Shown here: piece by piece, positions 1 through 12,500 of the stretch
Position numbering within the stretch: the first letter of the stretch is position 1
Layout of the letters: each line of letters opens with the position of its first letter
Assembly (NCBI RefSeq): GCF_036588685.1
Contig: NC_086381.1
Location: 53,443,431 to 53,507,430, forward strand
Direction of reading: 5' to 3'
Source: Mytilus trossulus
Lineage: Eukaryota; Mollusca; Bivalvia; Mytilida; Mytilidae
Length of the DNA: 64,000 nt
Position numbers and translations under genes: made by a program
Notes under the pieces: model-generated
Seen by the model: only the letters and a program-made list of their open reading frames with translations
The model's database searches: none
What the model was told of the DNA's origin: nothing

Positions 1-199
1 GTGTCTGTGTAAGAGCACACTCCTGTATATGAAAACGTATCGTGTGATTTTGCATGTGCTTAACATATCAAAACACCATACGATGAGACAAACAGTATGT
101 TACTGCTGAGAAATGGGAAACTGATAAAATATAGTCATAGATTTTCTGTGTCAAGAATGAGGAAGGTATCAAAGTATCAAGCGGTCTATCTAGTATCAG

Positions 200-470
200 A
201 AGTATCCTTTCTAACAGATATATTCCAATTGTTGTAACTATAATCCCGTTTCATTTTATCCGAATTTTACCTACCGAATTAGACTTATCACTGGGTTTGT
301 ACTATCATTAGTAACACGACGATTGCCATATGTGAAGCAGGATTCCCTTGGTATCACTGAGAACCTGCAATCAAGCCAGATATTAAAGAAATGTATGGTT
401 ATAAAAATCATATCCATATAGGTTCTTCTAAATTGAAGCTTATGGATCTACGACAAACAAGATTTCTGTT
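200..470 (+). repeat. Degraded dispersed repeat
   Basis: This stretch contains phrases such as 'ctaccgaattagactt' and 'gtaacacgacgattgcca' that I recall from a common Mytilus dispersed element, the same one represented more completely at 5830-6220 and 17290-17520. No open frame is preserved. The edges are approximate. The rest of 1-725 shows nothing I can name. Confidence 0.35.
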
Positions 471-725
471 TTTCTATCACCTGCCCAGAGTTTCGGTTCG
501 GGCATGGTTTTAGTTATTCAAGAATTTCAAGAACTAAATCAAACCAGCTTTTCTTTGCTACATTCATATTTTGTTTTATTAATTAAAAATCCATCTTAGT
601 TGAACTATTTTACGAAGTGTCGCAAAATATTTACCCAAAAGCGCAGAGCCCATAAGCCATATCTCAACCAATGTTATAAGGTTGAACAACTGATGATTGC
701 TTTACAAGTTCTGTGATCGCCATAA

Positions 726-1709
726 TGCGGGGTTCACACATTGCCGATTATTGCTCCCGTTTGAGATCAGACCACATTACGACACGAAAAGTGAAAAAGT
801 CGGATTAGTATCCTCAATTATCTAGAATGTCCTATCATTGTCTGAACGCAGTCGTTTTAGTTCGTTACAGATTCCTACGGGTCGGGAAGGTTCCGAATAG
901 TTCGGCAAAGCACCCCGACAGTTAGGTGCGTCCCGTAACATTCGGGGCAACTCAGCCGATTTTGTCTTGTCGGATTCCTATCGTGGCTATGTCGTGACAG
1001 ATTCTGCTGTATCGGATCGAATTCCGAACAATGTCTTGTGTATCCTGAACGGTGTTCTGTGGAACGGGAATGATCTAGAGTAATTTTTCATAGCTGTTTT
1101 TCCGCCGATTGAGTCCAGATTGCATCCAGATCTTGTCGATTGCGAACCGGTTTTTGCCGAAACCGTTCCAAAACAATCCCGTTATTAAGACGGAATTCGT
1201 CAATGATATCCACGTCCGAGTCCCGACAATTACAGAATACAATACGACTGAGACCAGACAAAGCCGTTTGCAATGCGATATAGTGGATCATGATAGGATT
1301 ACGTTCCGACAGTACCTGATTATCCCGAATATGCCGACAGTTTTCGAACGGATAACTTCCGTCAGCGTCGGTTCACTGTCTGATCTTTGTCGGATTACAT
1401 TCGGTAGAGTCGGGACGCAGTCTTGACAGACTCGGTCGAATTTTACCTGGTGAAAAGTACAAATCGGATTAGATGCTGATCCAGAACGGGATTATCGGGA
1501 CTAATTCGCTTAGAAACGGTTGAATATCGACGCTTCCTGGACACTATCTGATTGTTGTCGTGATCAAATTTTTTTTTTTACAAATTTTAATTTTAGTTTG
1601 AATTACAATCCACGATTCACAGGATCTTGATCAGACTTTTAATTTTTTTAATCGGGAATGGTCCTGTCAAGGACGGTAGTAAAAATCGTGAATGTGTGAC
1701 CCCAGTTTA
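726..1709 (-). mobile_element. Non-autonomous DNA element with inverted termini, copy 1
   Basis: The left end reads 'gcggggttcacacattgccg' and the right end, read on the minus strand, 'ctggggtcacacattcacga', so the termini are imperfect inverted repeats. The interior is richer in G+C than its surroundings and dense in TCGGATT/GTCGGGA words. The right 250 bp recur in opposite orientation at 63753-64000, which identifies the element and its outer boundary. A 105-residue reading frame at 1109-1426 has no recognisable domain and is taken as chance. Element class is unassigned; the size of about 980 bp and the TIRs suggest a MITE. Confidence 0.6.
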
Positions 1710-1845
1710 ACAAAAAAAAACCAAAAAAAAAACAACAGTTGAAAGTTGATTTTTCCTTTGTCCAACTTACAAGAGGCGTGTTACCCTGTTATAAATTACA
1801 AATTATTAGCCACCTGGCCCTCGCCTTGCATACTTAAATCTTTGA

Positions 1846-2160
1846 CGAGGTTTTGTAACCACTGAGTCGATGATACTGCGCGCTGGTTGACAATTTGTCT
1901 CTGATGGTATCACCACCCTAGTAGTCAGACACACTTCTCTGTTGGTGGAATATATCATGTATACTGTCATAATGCTCTTCAACTTTGTACTTTATTTGGG
2001 AGAAAAACTGGGTTGTTTTCTACCACCAGCCAAAGGGGCTTTATCAAGAGTTTGATCTGTTTTGATTGATAATGATCTTCATTTTCGTTATTGATATGAC
2101 ATTAAAAATGTTACTATTTGAGTGCCGCTAATGAGTTTTATGAGTCTTGTATGGTCAAAG
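1846..2160 (+). repeat. Dispersed repeat family D (GTCACTGATGAGTCT family)
   Basis: The segment includes 'aaccactgagtcgatga', 'gtagtcagacac', 'atgctcttcaactttgtact' and a decayed end 'agtgccgctaatgag'. The same words occur in the same order at 4170-4510, where the copy is better preserved. It carries no reading frame. This copy is diverged and probably internally deleted. Confidence 0.5.
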
Positions 2161-3355
2161 TGAAATTTGTTAATCGATAACTCACATTTACTTGTCATAT
2201 TTATTTTGAAGATATACACAATCTAAGTCTGAAGCTTACAATCAACTCAAACGGAGATTAAAATATCTACCAAATTATCTTACCGATCCTGCCGGAAATC
2301 AATCTCTTTAAGCGTAGCTTAAATTTCGTTTTATCTATGTATGTTGTTTAATAGGGTGACACACGAATTAAGATTAAGTGTCTTTTTCTGGATTGGTTGA
2401 TATGCACCTTTTAGTTATCAGTTTATCGTGATCCAACGGAAACAGAATTAAGTGATAAGAGAATGATACATGTTAATTCATTAGGAAATCCATTGTCTAA
2501 AAATATCGTCATTGCAAAAACTGAAACCTTTACTGTTTGACGTTTGTCTCGATTTAGCAAGGACGCTATTATAATTATAAAATAACAAAACTCGTTCCTG
2601 TAAACAGAAACAATAAAAATGAACTGGAATAAAAACGTTTTGTTTTATAATGTTATTACTTGACTCATAGTATAGAAAACGAACAGTGAATGTAGAGTGC
2701 ACATCAAAGATTAAGATTAATGAAATTAATTTACTTGGCAAATTCAAATGTAACATATTCCAATGTAAATAAATACGTTTACAACCAAATATAACATAAA
2801 TAAACATAACACAACATAACAAATGATCAAATCCTATCCTCCACCTCAATTATCGAAAACCAAGAGTGATCTTATGATCACTAAAAGGGTATGAAGATCC
2901 TGCTTCACGGATGGTACCCGAAGTGTTGATTGTGTTACCAAAAACCGATTAATATAGAATGCGAATAAATCGAGACTGCTTAACGGCTAAACTACTTTGT
3001 AAAACAATATTTTCCTTTTTTAATCTGAAGAGACATGAGCTTAATTCGTGACACATTGTATTTACCAAAAACAAACTATGTTTTTATATTGAAAGAGCTC
3101 ATAACAATGAGCCGAATAACGTGCTCAACAATTGGTATACAAAAAATCTGAAAGAAATTGTATCAAGCTTATTATGCATTTATCTCGAAAATTTTTGAAA
3201 ATAAGATTTTATGTACTAGCATGCATTTTTCAAATAAACATAGTTTGACTAATCAGGTGTTTAAAATGAAAGCTCATCAATTTAAAACCAAGCTTAAAAT
3301 TCCATACTTCATAAGCGCGAATTTCGTCAACATTATTTTTTGACATATATAAAAA
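2161..3355. other. No gene seen
   Basis: AT-rich DNA in which I see no convincing exon, RNA gene or tandem repeat. The minus-strand frame at 2481-2849 lacks any domain and has a composition typical of AT-rich noncoding DNA. Confidence 0.4.
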
Positions 3356-3510
3356 AAGTTGATGTGGTATGATTTCCAATGAGACAACTGTCCACAAGAG
3401 ACCGAAATGACACAGACATTAACAACTATAGTCCATACCGCATAGTCAGCTATAAAAGGCCCCGATAGGACAAAGTAAAGCAATTCAAACGAAAAAAATA
3501 ACGGCCTTAT
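3356..3510 (-). repeat. Dispersed repeat family A
   Basis: Reading 'gatgtggtatgatttccaat', 'gagacaactgtccac', 'accgcatagtcagctataaa' and 'ggcctta'. On the minus strand the element ends in 'accacatc'. Further copies occur at 19200-19350, 41740-42000, 43090-43250, 43735-44060, 49260-49520 and 60921-61122. It has no coding capacity. Confidence 0.7.
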
Positions 3511-3559
3511 TTATATTAAAAAAAAATATTTCACTGTGTTATAAAAAAAATCATTGATA

Positions 3560-3800
3560 TGTAATTTTGGACAAAACAAAACTAAAGGCAACAATAGTAT
3601 ACCGCTGTTTAAATGTCATGCATTGATTGAGAGAAAACAACTCCGTGTTACAAACTAAAATCGAAGGAAACACATCAACTATAAGAGGAAAACAACGGAA
3701 CAACGGAATCACTGAAGTGCTACAAAAACAAACGTCAACATACAAAGAAAGAAGCTAAATGATAACAACTGCCAAATTCCTGACTTGGTAAATGACAGTT
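3560..3800 (-). repeat. Dispersed repeat family I
   Basis: Read on the minus strand, this segment holds words ('aggcaacagtag'-like, 'tttgtaacac', 'atgacatttaaacagcgg') that match the plus-strand copy at 4690-4910. The remainder up to about 3910 resembles the proximal part of families A and B. Boundaries are approximate. Confidence 0.45.
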
Positions 3801-4169
3801 AAAGAAAAAAAGTGGTTAGTTGAACAAGGTTTTATGACTAACCAAACCTCCCGCTTGTATTCCAATGTTGTAATACATATCGCTTAATTCACGACACTAC
3901 ATGACAGAAATACAGCAGGAACAAATGCAAGAACACTCAGCACAGAGAAACGCTGAAACAAATAAAATAATAGCCGTTATAACATGTACACCGCAAAATT
4001 ACAACGAAATGACGTATTTTTGTGACGAATGTATAATCTTGAAGTTAATGCAACTATTTTCACAATACTAGTCCAAACAATTATCATGATTATAACGGTA
4101 TTGAAATACCTAATATATCTTAAGCATAAATTATATTATCCTACCAAAATGCCATTAACATATATAAAT

Positions 4170-4510
4170 GGATAGTTGTATTTAAACCACTGGGTCGATG
4201 TCACTGCTGGTGGGTATCATCAGCCTAGTAGTCAGCACGTTGGTATTGACATGAATATCAATTATATAGTCATTTTAAATTTCCTGTTACAAAGCTTGAA
4301 TTTTTCGTAAAAAAAGGATTTTCTTATCCCAGGAATAGATTACCTTAGCCTTATTTGGCACAACTTTTTGGAATTTTTGGTTCTCAATGCTCTTCAACTT
4401 TGTACTTATTTGGCTTTTTAACTATTCTGAGCGTCACTGATGAGTCTTATGTAGATGAAACGCGCGTCTGGCATATTAAATTAAAATCCTGATACCTTTG
4501 AAAACTATTA
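4170..4510 (+). repeat. Dispersed repeat family D, best copy
   Basis: Contains 'accactgggtcgatgtcact', 'cagcctagtagtcagcacg', 'gctcttcaactttgtactta' and 'gcgtcactgatgagtctta', followed by 'gatgaaacgcgcgtctggc'. I recognise this ending as one of the commonest Mytilus repeats. There is no reading frame of note. Confidence 0.6.
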
Positions 4511-4689
4511 ATATCAAATAGAATACTCCCAACTCAAAAACTACACCAGTAAGGTTATGAAGAAAAACTACTGATATTTTAAGTTGCCAAAATTACATTC
4601 GGCATCATTCAAATTTCTAGTAATATCTTAATTGTCCAAAATCACTGTTTTACGTTGATCCTGGCATAACCTAATTACAGGATATATAT

Positions 4690-4910
4690 ACTTTGTGTTC
4701 CCCTCAGTTTTGGTTTGTAACCAGGATATGTTTTTTCTTAATCGATTTATGACTTTTGAACACCGGTACACTACTGTTGCCTTTATTTACCCTGTTGACT
4801 CATCTGTTTCCATCCTGTTTGGAGTTGATACAATTTTGACTGGTGCACGACCATTGTGTTATGTTATGAATGAATTTTTCAAGTGTTTTATATCGGTTTA
4901 CTACTGACTT
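4690..4910 (+). repeat. Dispersed repeat family I
   Basis: Plus-strand copy of the sequence present in reverse at 3560-3800, with 'tttggtttgtaaccaggata', 'gatttatgacttttgaacac' and 'ctactgttgcctttattta'. The 70-residue frame inside it at 4695-4907 is repeat sequence and is not called as a gene. Confidence 0.5.
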
Positions 4911-5540
4911 TCAGAGAGGGATTTTGTAACATTATATAAGGATAATGTATACACAAATTCTGCAAAACTGCAGGTAAAATTGTATCTTGTATGTATTAAA
5001 TAACACTAAAAATCTTAACTCAATACGGAAAACTCGAATAACCATATTGTGAATTTGGTTTCTATGATAAAGCAACGGATACTGAAAATTTGATATTCAA
5101 GTTAAATATCAAGATTCAAATTGTTGAGATTTTTATACATAGAAATATGCATTTTATCAAAAATAATTACAGAACGGGCATCTTGCGTTAGAAATTATAT
5201 GCATGGTTGTAGTCGTCTTTAAGGGATAGAAATACTTACAAAAAGAAGACATAAACAAAACTATTGAAAGAATATCCCATCAAACTTGAAATTAGGGATA
5301 CCACAGATAAAGTAAATGACTGACTTATATCTTGACTTGCAATTACATATTGAAATTGCAAATTGATATCAATATTTTACTGCAAAAGAGGTGATTTGTG
5401 TTTTCTTATCGTGACCTTCACATTTCTATAAGGCAACATGCAAGAAGCGTTTTCATGTGGAATATGAATATCCAAGTTGATTTCATATACAACGGCGTTG
5501 TCTTGTAGCTTTGTACTTTAATTATGAGCTTTAAAATTGA
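4911..5540. other. No gene seen
   Basis: AT-rich sequence without recognisable exons or repeats. Confidence 0.35.
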
Positions 5541-5655
5541 GAATGGAAATGGGGAATGTGCCAAAGAGACAACAACCCGACCAAAGAAAAAAACAACAGT
5601 AGAAAGTCACCAACAGGTCTTCAATGTAGCGAGAAATTCCCACACCCGGAGTATT
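5541..5655 (-). repeat. Dispersed repeat family B, 3' part
   Basis: Reverse copy of the family whose full 670-bp form lies at 62567-63236. Visible words are 'gagaatggaaatggggaatg', 'aaagagacaacaacccgacc', 'ggtcttcaatgtagcgagaa' and 'attcccacacccgga'. It lacks the 5' two thirds. Confidence 0.65.
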
Positions 5656-5829
5656 CTTTATACTTTCACAGTAAATGTTTTTCAAAGGCATATATTATCA
5701 TGAGTTGAATTATATGGGAGTAGTATTATGTTATTAAGTTTAATACAGAATGAAGGTTGTTACAAGAGAAACATCTTTATAATAAGTTGTTTGCAAGTTA
5801 TTTAATGTCTGTCACTGTTGACTTCTGAT

Positions 5830-6220
5830 GTTTTTCTATTGCCCTAGCCAAAATCCCTTCGTTGTTTCTTTGATTATGGCATTACCAAAGAAGTTGCCCA
5901 CAAGGAAGCTATCAAATCAAGATTTTTAAATGGTGAAGTTGAAATCATCCCTTTGTAAATTTTGCGGACGCCATCACGAGTTGGTTGACCGTTATGGAAT
6001 AACCGTTTCACAAATGATATCGGATATGTTCCTAACGCTAGTTTTAGTGGGGTTTGTGTTGCTTATTCTTCGGATTTCTATGTTGTGTCATGTGTACTTT
6101 TGTTTGTCTGTGTGTCCATTTTCTTTTTTAGCCATGGCGTTGTCAGTTTATTTTCGATTTATGAGTTTGACTGTCCCTCTGGTATCTTTCGTCCCTCTTT
6201 TACAACTGCAGTGTAAAATA
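5830..6220 (+). repeat. Dispersed repeat family J with a relic reading frame
   Basis: This copy contains an open stretch from 5930 whose start reads CGRHHELVDRYGITVSQM, which I recall as a peptide recurring in mussel repeats, probably the C-terminal tail of an element-encoded protein. It runs on into the noncoding tail 'gccatggcgttgtcagttt', 'gtccctctggtatctttcgt'. The frame is therefore a transposon relic and not a host gene. Partial copies lie at 14040-14180, 17290-17520 and 54225-54330. The parent element type is not known to me. Confidence 0.5.
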
Positions 6221-6909
6221 GTTTTTCTTTCGGAAAAAATGGTCACGAGACTTGTTGTTTACCTTAATCCTTTTAAAAAAAATAATAACCGAAACATTTA
6301 CATCATGGTGCAGTAAAAACAAACAGATTTTGTTGAGCAAAAATAAAATTACACAAGTAGACATGTTCCACGAAACAAGAATGTTATAATGAAATTATAT
6401 GATTATAAACCTAAACAGAAGTACTAGTGTTTTTATGTTATTTTGTATTTTTAGTATTTATGATGAAATCAACGTTACCAATTTTGCTGTACCAGATGTG
6501 TGTTTTGACAATTAATGTCTATTGACTGATGCTCGAGACCAAACTAAACTACTTGAAAATCCAAAGCAAAATACAAATATTAAAGAGTTGAATTAATATA
6601 AATGGAGCTATCATACAGCGAATTCCGGGTAAGGAATAAGAGCTTTCTATGAGGGAGATATATTCCATAATTTGTAATGATTTTTAAAATTAAACAGAAG
6701 TACAGATGTAAAGATTACTGTGCTGGTGATTCTCTCTGGGACTGAGAGTAAAAAAGTTATATATAGAATGGTACCCATTTTAATATATTCCAATCAACCA
6801 GTATCCGCATGATCATGCCGGCAGTAGATCATGGGTGTTTCGTCTACTTAAGTATCAACAAATAAATAGTCAGTACTTCTTTGTTTATATGAAGTTTTTT
6901 TTTTTATAT

Positions 6910-7055
6910 AAATTCACTGTTGTTGGACACACAACGGATCTTCTACGCCCAGACAAAGATGCCCTTTACCGTATTTTGCATTTTTCGGATCTCAGTGCTC
7001 TTGAACTTGATTCGGCCTTCCAGCTTTTTTTTCATTGGAACGGCCACTGATGAGT
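6910..7055 (+). repeat. Family D-related fragment
   Basis: Contains 'ttttgcatttttcggatctc', 'agtgctcttgaacttgattc' and 'ggccactgatgagtctt', a diverged version of the terminal part of family D. The 71-residue frame at 6835-7050 overlaps it and is not a gene. Confidence 0.45.
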
Positions 7056-7445
7056 CTTTAGGATTTTGAATATTTTTGTTTTGAGTGCAAATTTTCTCAT
7101 TTAACACTTTTTAGAAGTGGATGTTAGTGGAAAAGATTCAAACATAAAATGTTTCGAAAGCAGCAAAGTTAATACTAAGTAAGTATGTGATGTAGGGTAA
7201 TGGGTTTCTTGTATCATGCTTATTTTCCTGCTGGCACAGACAGGTTGTAGTATCTCTATAACATACTTAAGATTTTTTATTTAAAATTTAAAAAAAAACA
7301 AAACAGAAAATTCTCATATTTTAAATTGTATTCCTCTGAAAATTGTACAATTGTGTTGATGTTAAAAAAATATTTTAAAGCAAGTATTTTAATGTTCGTC
7401 ATTAAGACATAAACTGTATTTCATTCACATTTCTAAACTCGTTTC

Positions 7446-8034
7446 TTAAGAGGAGTGGGTCCGGTAAGACCCCTTTTTGGCCCCAAAATATAATTGTTTT
7501 ACACAATTGTTAAAATATAAAATTTTAGTTATTTATTGGGCAGAACAATGCCTCTGCGACATAAATATGGGCGGTTTTTGACAATACAATGCACATATAT
7601 CGGGTTGTGGCACCATTAAGTCATGCTAAATTACTGAAATCTTCAAAATTCTAGCATTTTAGTTTAATTTTAGACGGTTTCCGTGTAAAACGATAGTGGC
7701 CGCATTCGTGTTCATCCTTAATATTGAAATGTAAGTTGTATTTGTTGTTATAATAACATATATAAAGGTTGTGGATGAACACGGATGCGGCCACTTTCAT
7801 TTTTGACAAAACCCATCTGTAAAGTGACATTTTTCGGCAAATGTGGTAGATTTTTCATATTTGAGCTTTAATCGGATCGTTTTTAATGACTTAATCAGTT
7901 AAAATCTTTCACATAAATTAATTGAATCAAATAAAATAGACACTTAAAAGTGTTTAAAAAGTGGTCAAAATCTTTCGTCAGATGAACCTGAAATTTGAGG
8001 CCAAAATCGGTCCTTACCGGACCTTCTCCTTTAA
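7446..8034. mobile_element. MITE with TTAA-flanked inverted repeats
   Basis: The left end 'ttaagaggagtgggtccggt' and the right end, read in reverse complement, 'ttaaaggagaaggtccggta' are inverted repeats that continue inward over about 40 bp ('ttggccccaaa' against 'ttggcctcaaa'). TTAA at both ends would fit a piggyBac-type target duplication. The 589-bp element carries no transposase, so it would be mobilised in trans. A second inverted repeat lies inside it. Confidence 0.7.
7695..7795. repeat. Internal inverted repeat of the MITE
   Basis: 'agtggccgcattcgtgttca' on the left pairs with 'tgaacacggatgcggccact' on the right across about 55 bp of spacer, giving a 23-bp stem with few mismatches. 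It is nested inside the TIR element at 7446-8034. Confidence 0.7.
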
Positions 8035-8647
8035 TTAAAAGGGAAATCTAATTAACTATATAAATAGACAAAGGATAAATAAACTGAGATCAAATTAAAT
8101 TATATATATATAATATAATTATAATTATATGATAGATAAAAAAAAACTGTTAAAAAAATATGGACTTCAGAAAATTGTTAAAAAAATACTTACTTTGAAT
8201 AATTTTAACTTTTATAATTCTTTTGGAAAACTGCAAATAACTGTTGAATTTAATGAACTTGTAAAATAATAATAAAATTTTTAAAACTATATAACAATTA
8301 TCAAAATATTTCGAGCTTAAATGTTACTCATTCTTCCACTGAAAAAAAAAACCCCTTCAAATATATATTTCTCTAAACACTTATATTTGAAACTGCTGCT
8401 AGTATTCCGATCTATTTTTCTGCATTTCTAGAAAATTAAGTAAAATCATGCAGTAATTTATCTTAACTATCTGAGAATAATTCAATACTAAAAATTAATA
8501 ATAAAAACAAATAAAATATTTTCGAAAGTACGACAAATAAATCGTTTGCAGCATCCAGACACAAATGAATAAAACTTTTCAAAAATATATGATTTGTAAA
8601 AACATGAAAATCATAAATGAAAACAGTAATGATCATGATGATGATGG

Positions 8648-8650
8648 TTA

Positions 8651-8706
<56 letters not shown>
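8648..8706 (+). repeat. (AAT)n microsatellite
   Basis: About nineteen uninterrupted ATA/AAT triplets, preceded by a short 'gatgatgatg' run. No gene is near. Confidence 0.9.
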
Positions 8707-8709
<3 letters not shown>

Positions 8710-9082
8710 TAGCAATAACAATAAAAGTAACTATTTACGTCTCGCGTACCAAATTCAAACCTGTTATTTTTGCTGATTTTTAATACAATATCAAACCATA
8801 TGCATTGTAAAGCAAAGCCATCGTCTATTCAAGAAGGTTGTAACCGAAAATGTCACCTAATGATCGGACAGAAACCATAATTGAAGAGCAAAATAAATTT
8901 AGCATTCAATAGAAAAATGATGCATAAATTACACGTCGCCTTTGAAGCCAACAGCAATGCCAGAGTATTGCAGATCTTTTAATATTTACCAAGAGATTTC
9001 TGAGCTAAAGTTCGTTCGATACTGATAGCTACCAAGAGTGCAACGAAAGCTGTTGAATAGTCATGGCCGAGATGCCAAGTGG

Positions 9083-9598
9083 TGACGTCATTTCTCTATA
9101 TTTGTGTATAAGGACGAGATTTGATTGGGTAACTTTGACATTCCAGTGAAACGTGTTACAACACAAGTCCAGTACGAAAAAACACCGTAGGCAATGTTAA
9201 AGGCCTGGACCTTTGTATCGATTAGGTACAGTTGTATTCATGTACTTAATAACGACTTTAATATATGGATGCAGTTTTTCAACCGATTTACTAAGCCTCT
9301 CATTCTACGATATCGATGTCAATTGGATTATCAGTGTTGCTTTTTAAATGGTTTATAAAAACAAGTTTATTTGTAAGAATGGGCGTGAATGAATGACCAA
9401 CAACAACAAAGACTTCCATTGCACAGTCTCGTCTCCTATTAGCAAAGGAATCCAAAAACAAAAAAATGTATGGATATATTTGATGAGGAGGAACTTAATC
9501 GGAAGATCGAAAGTTTGGCTTCAGTCAAGTCCGTAAATAAAGGAATTGAGCAATCAACAGAGACAGGTTGTGTTAAAATCCAACTGACATCACAATGA
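9083..9598 (+). promoter_or_regulatory. Candidate promoter and short ORF
   Basis: A perfect cAMP response element, TGACGTCA, lies at 9083-9090. A TATA-like 'gtataagg' follows at about 9106-9112 and an inverted CCAAT box (ATTGG) near 9125. Downstream, 9470-9598 can encode a 42-residue peptide beginning MDIFDEEELNRKIESLASVK with an unusually charged, non-AT-biased composition and a possible splice donor inside it ('gtaaat' after 'aagtcc'). The motifs are what is visible; that they form a promoter and first exon is inference. I do not recognise the peptide. Confidence 0.2.
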
Positions 9599-9599
9599 A

Positions 9600-12500
9600 C
9601 GCAAAATATTGTGGTCTGAACATTTAAACACAATTTGGGAAATTGTATGCAATGTTTTACATTCAAAGATGATGGTGATATCGTGATGAATATATTTAGC
9701 ATCACTTTGCAGATATCACATGAAACTTGCATCGACAAGATAGTTCCATGTTTTAGTTGTTTACATTTTTGACAACTCAATACTACAATATGTGTTATTT
9801 TCTATATCAACTTACTGAATCCATTTATTATGGTAAAATTATTGAAATATATGGAACTGAATATTACAATGGTTTGGCACCATCAACAATCAGAGTTATA
9901 GCCTAAACTAAAATCAAATTTGGTGTTAGTTACTAGAGCACACCATCATCAATTAAAGTTGCTATTTGGCATTTTTAAATAATAAAGCAAACAGACAACT
10001 CAATTCAGATGAAGGAGAATGCAGAGAAATGTGATAAAATGATATCTCATATAAAAATGGATGTAATGGAAGTTTACACAAAAGAGGCTGCCGGGTAAAG
10101 TAAATCAATTAAGTTTAATTTCCTCTTTTTACATTTTTATCCAAACATGCTTTACTAGTACTTCTACTACTTGGATGAAAAACATAAAGCAGTTTTGATG
10201 TGTACATAAATATCATTGTTAACAAAATTATATACTACTTCCAAAACTTTATCATAAAAAGGAATATCCTCTTGTTGTGCTAACTGTTTAACTTGAAATA
10301 TATTTTTTGAAAAAGAACATCATATTTGATTAAACTTGGTAGGACAACAATATTGATCCATGAATCAAAGCAAAAGTTCCTCAGAGAATATAAAAGTTTT
10401 TTTTATTTACTAATCATCATCATTTTTATTATCCTAATTATATTGAATTTGTAAATTAGAAATGTGACATGAATAAATTATAATCAGAAAGAATAAAGTT
10501 AAAAAAGTAATTGTGTAAAATATTTTCAAATTAAATAAGAAAACGAAGCTTTCATATTCAAAATTTTGAATTATAGTGACTTGTGATTATTCATTAAAAA
10601 AAATATTTTTTTTCAGTAAATGCTTGATATTATTGGCAAATTAAGACATAAAGACATTAAAATAGAATAAGTATAATATCAAGTCTTACCTGAAAACAGG
10701 TTTGACAAATTTGTTACCTTTGGTTACCGTTAAGTTCATACTAATAAAGAGGGACAGCTCTTTTCATAATAAAACATCATTACCTAGTTATTGAGTCACA
10801 CAAAAACAGTATTCTGAATAAAAACATTAATAAATATAAAATGTATTCAAAGGGAACTTTCCTGTTTATCTAGGTTTATCCTCTCTAAAAAGTTGTCATT
10901 TAAAGATGTTTGTTTTCCCTTTTTTATTAGTCAGATCATGAACACGAAGCATTTTCTCTTTTTTTTCGTTGGTAAATGTTATACTAAGCCACGCACGTTC
11001 AATAAACTAGTAATTGTTATTCATCAAGACTTTATCAATATTGTGTTCATAATTGTTATGATCTCTCTCGGCTAAAAAGAAAGCATATCTGCAAGACATG
11101 CAGTCTATCTCATATTTGAATGTATTGAACACTAGCTTTGTTAATGAATCCTGTTTCCGGTGCTCTTTCGTGAAGTCACTGAGAAAGCTGTAGTATGCTT
11201 TGAAATTGTTGGCTCAAGAAGTCCGCCATGTTTGTTTGTCATCAAAAAGGTTGTTTGACGTGACCTGGAAAATTCCCACTCAAAAAAACAAAAAACACCT
11301 TCTTCGTATGCATGTTCCTTCTAAATTTTCTTTTTGTTTCATGGCAATTTTCTTCGCTCTTGTTGTTTGCACTTCGCAAAACTGTATGCAATCCAGCTCT
11401 TCACAGAAACGATGATACAGGTCTTTTCTGAAGAAGAAGGAGGGCTAAATATGAAAACTAAAATTATTTTTTGCGATATTCTAAACGTAAGGTAATGTTG
11501 CATGTGTATGGTGTGAGCACCAAACGTAAACATATTTTGCATGTGTATGGTGTAAGCACCAAAAAAAAAAGTAAAAAAAAAAAGGTAAACATCACGCACG
11601 TGTCAGGAAAGGAAGGTGTTTTCCAAAATTTATTTAAAAACAGATCTAAATTTGGAATTTGGAGCAGGTAAAGTTTGTTATCACAGTGCATACTTATTTC
11701 CAGCAAAAGAATCGTGGATTGTCGTGATGTTTTTGTTTATGTCATGTTATTTCATTATTTATATAACGTTCAAATACAATATAAAAATATTTTATGTCAT
11801 ATAAGTGAGAGATTTAGCTAGCTATAACACCTGTTTAATCCACAATTTTCTACGTAGGCAAATGTCTATTCCAAAGTCAGGAACATATGAGTTGCTTTCC
11901 ATGCATTCGTTTGATCTTTTGATTTTGTCATGCATTTGATATTGGACTTTCTTTTTTTTTAAATTTTCCTTGGATCTCAATATTTTGGTTATTTTACTTT
12001 TCAGTCTATAATGATATGGAATGGTGGCAGGAATGATAAGTCATTAATGATATTGGTAACTTATGCATCAAAATTATGGATCTAGTTAACAGAAGATTGA
12101 TTAAGATTGATCATTTTGAAAAAATATAAATCATCGAAAGTGTAAAATTTCAAGTCTAACTCGCCTTTTAAAGTAATGTATATGTACAAATGTAATCTAA
12201 ATTAATTTTGTGCAAATGCAACTAAAAAGCACGTAGCTTCTTTATTCTGAAATTAATGAAAAGACTGACCAGAATATATGTCACGTGAAAGAGTCATACA
12301 AGGGGAAGGATATCATGGTGATGTGTAATGAGCCGATACCACGAGTGGACCAGCAAAGAAATGAATTGATTAAATTGCTTGCCTAGCACCAAGTGATAAA
12401 TATTAAATCGGCACACCAATTTAGAATCATATAGCATCATGCAATAACACTATTTTGCTGTGAGCGGTATGATCAGCGTACTCTCACAGACAGTATTTTG

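Noticed and set aside
1109..1426. A 105-codon plus-strand frame.
   Set aside because: It lies within the TIR element at 726-1709 and has no recognisable domain.
5930..6316. A 128-codon frame with hydrophobic stretches, as a membrane protein gene.
   Set aside because: Its sequence recurs in family J copies and runs into their noncoding tail, so the hydrophobic segments reflect translated repeat DNA.
9439..9780. A 113-codon minus-strand frame with several cysteines.
   Set aside because: The cysteines do not form a known zinc-binding spacing. The plus strand of the same stretch gives a more protein-like, though short, frame.
10680..10760. A minus-strand exon ending at a strong donor ('ttttcag' then 'gtaaga').
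   Set aside because: A single donor-like site in AT-rich DNA, with no open frame or partner acceptor that I can see.
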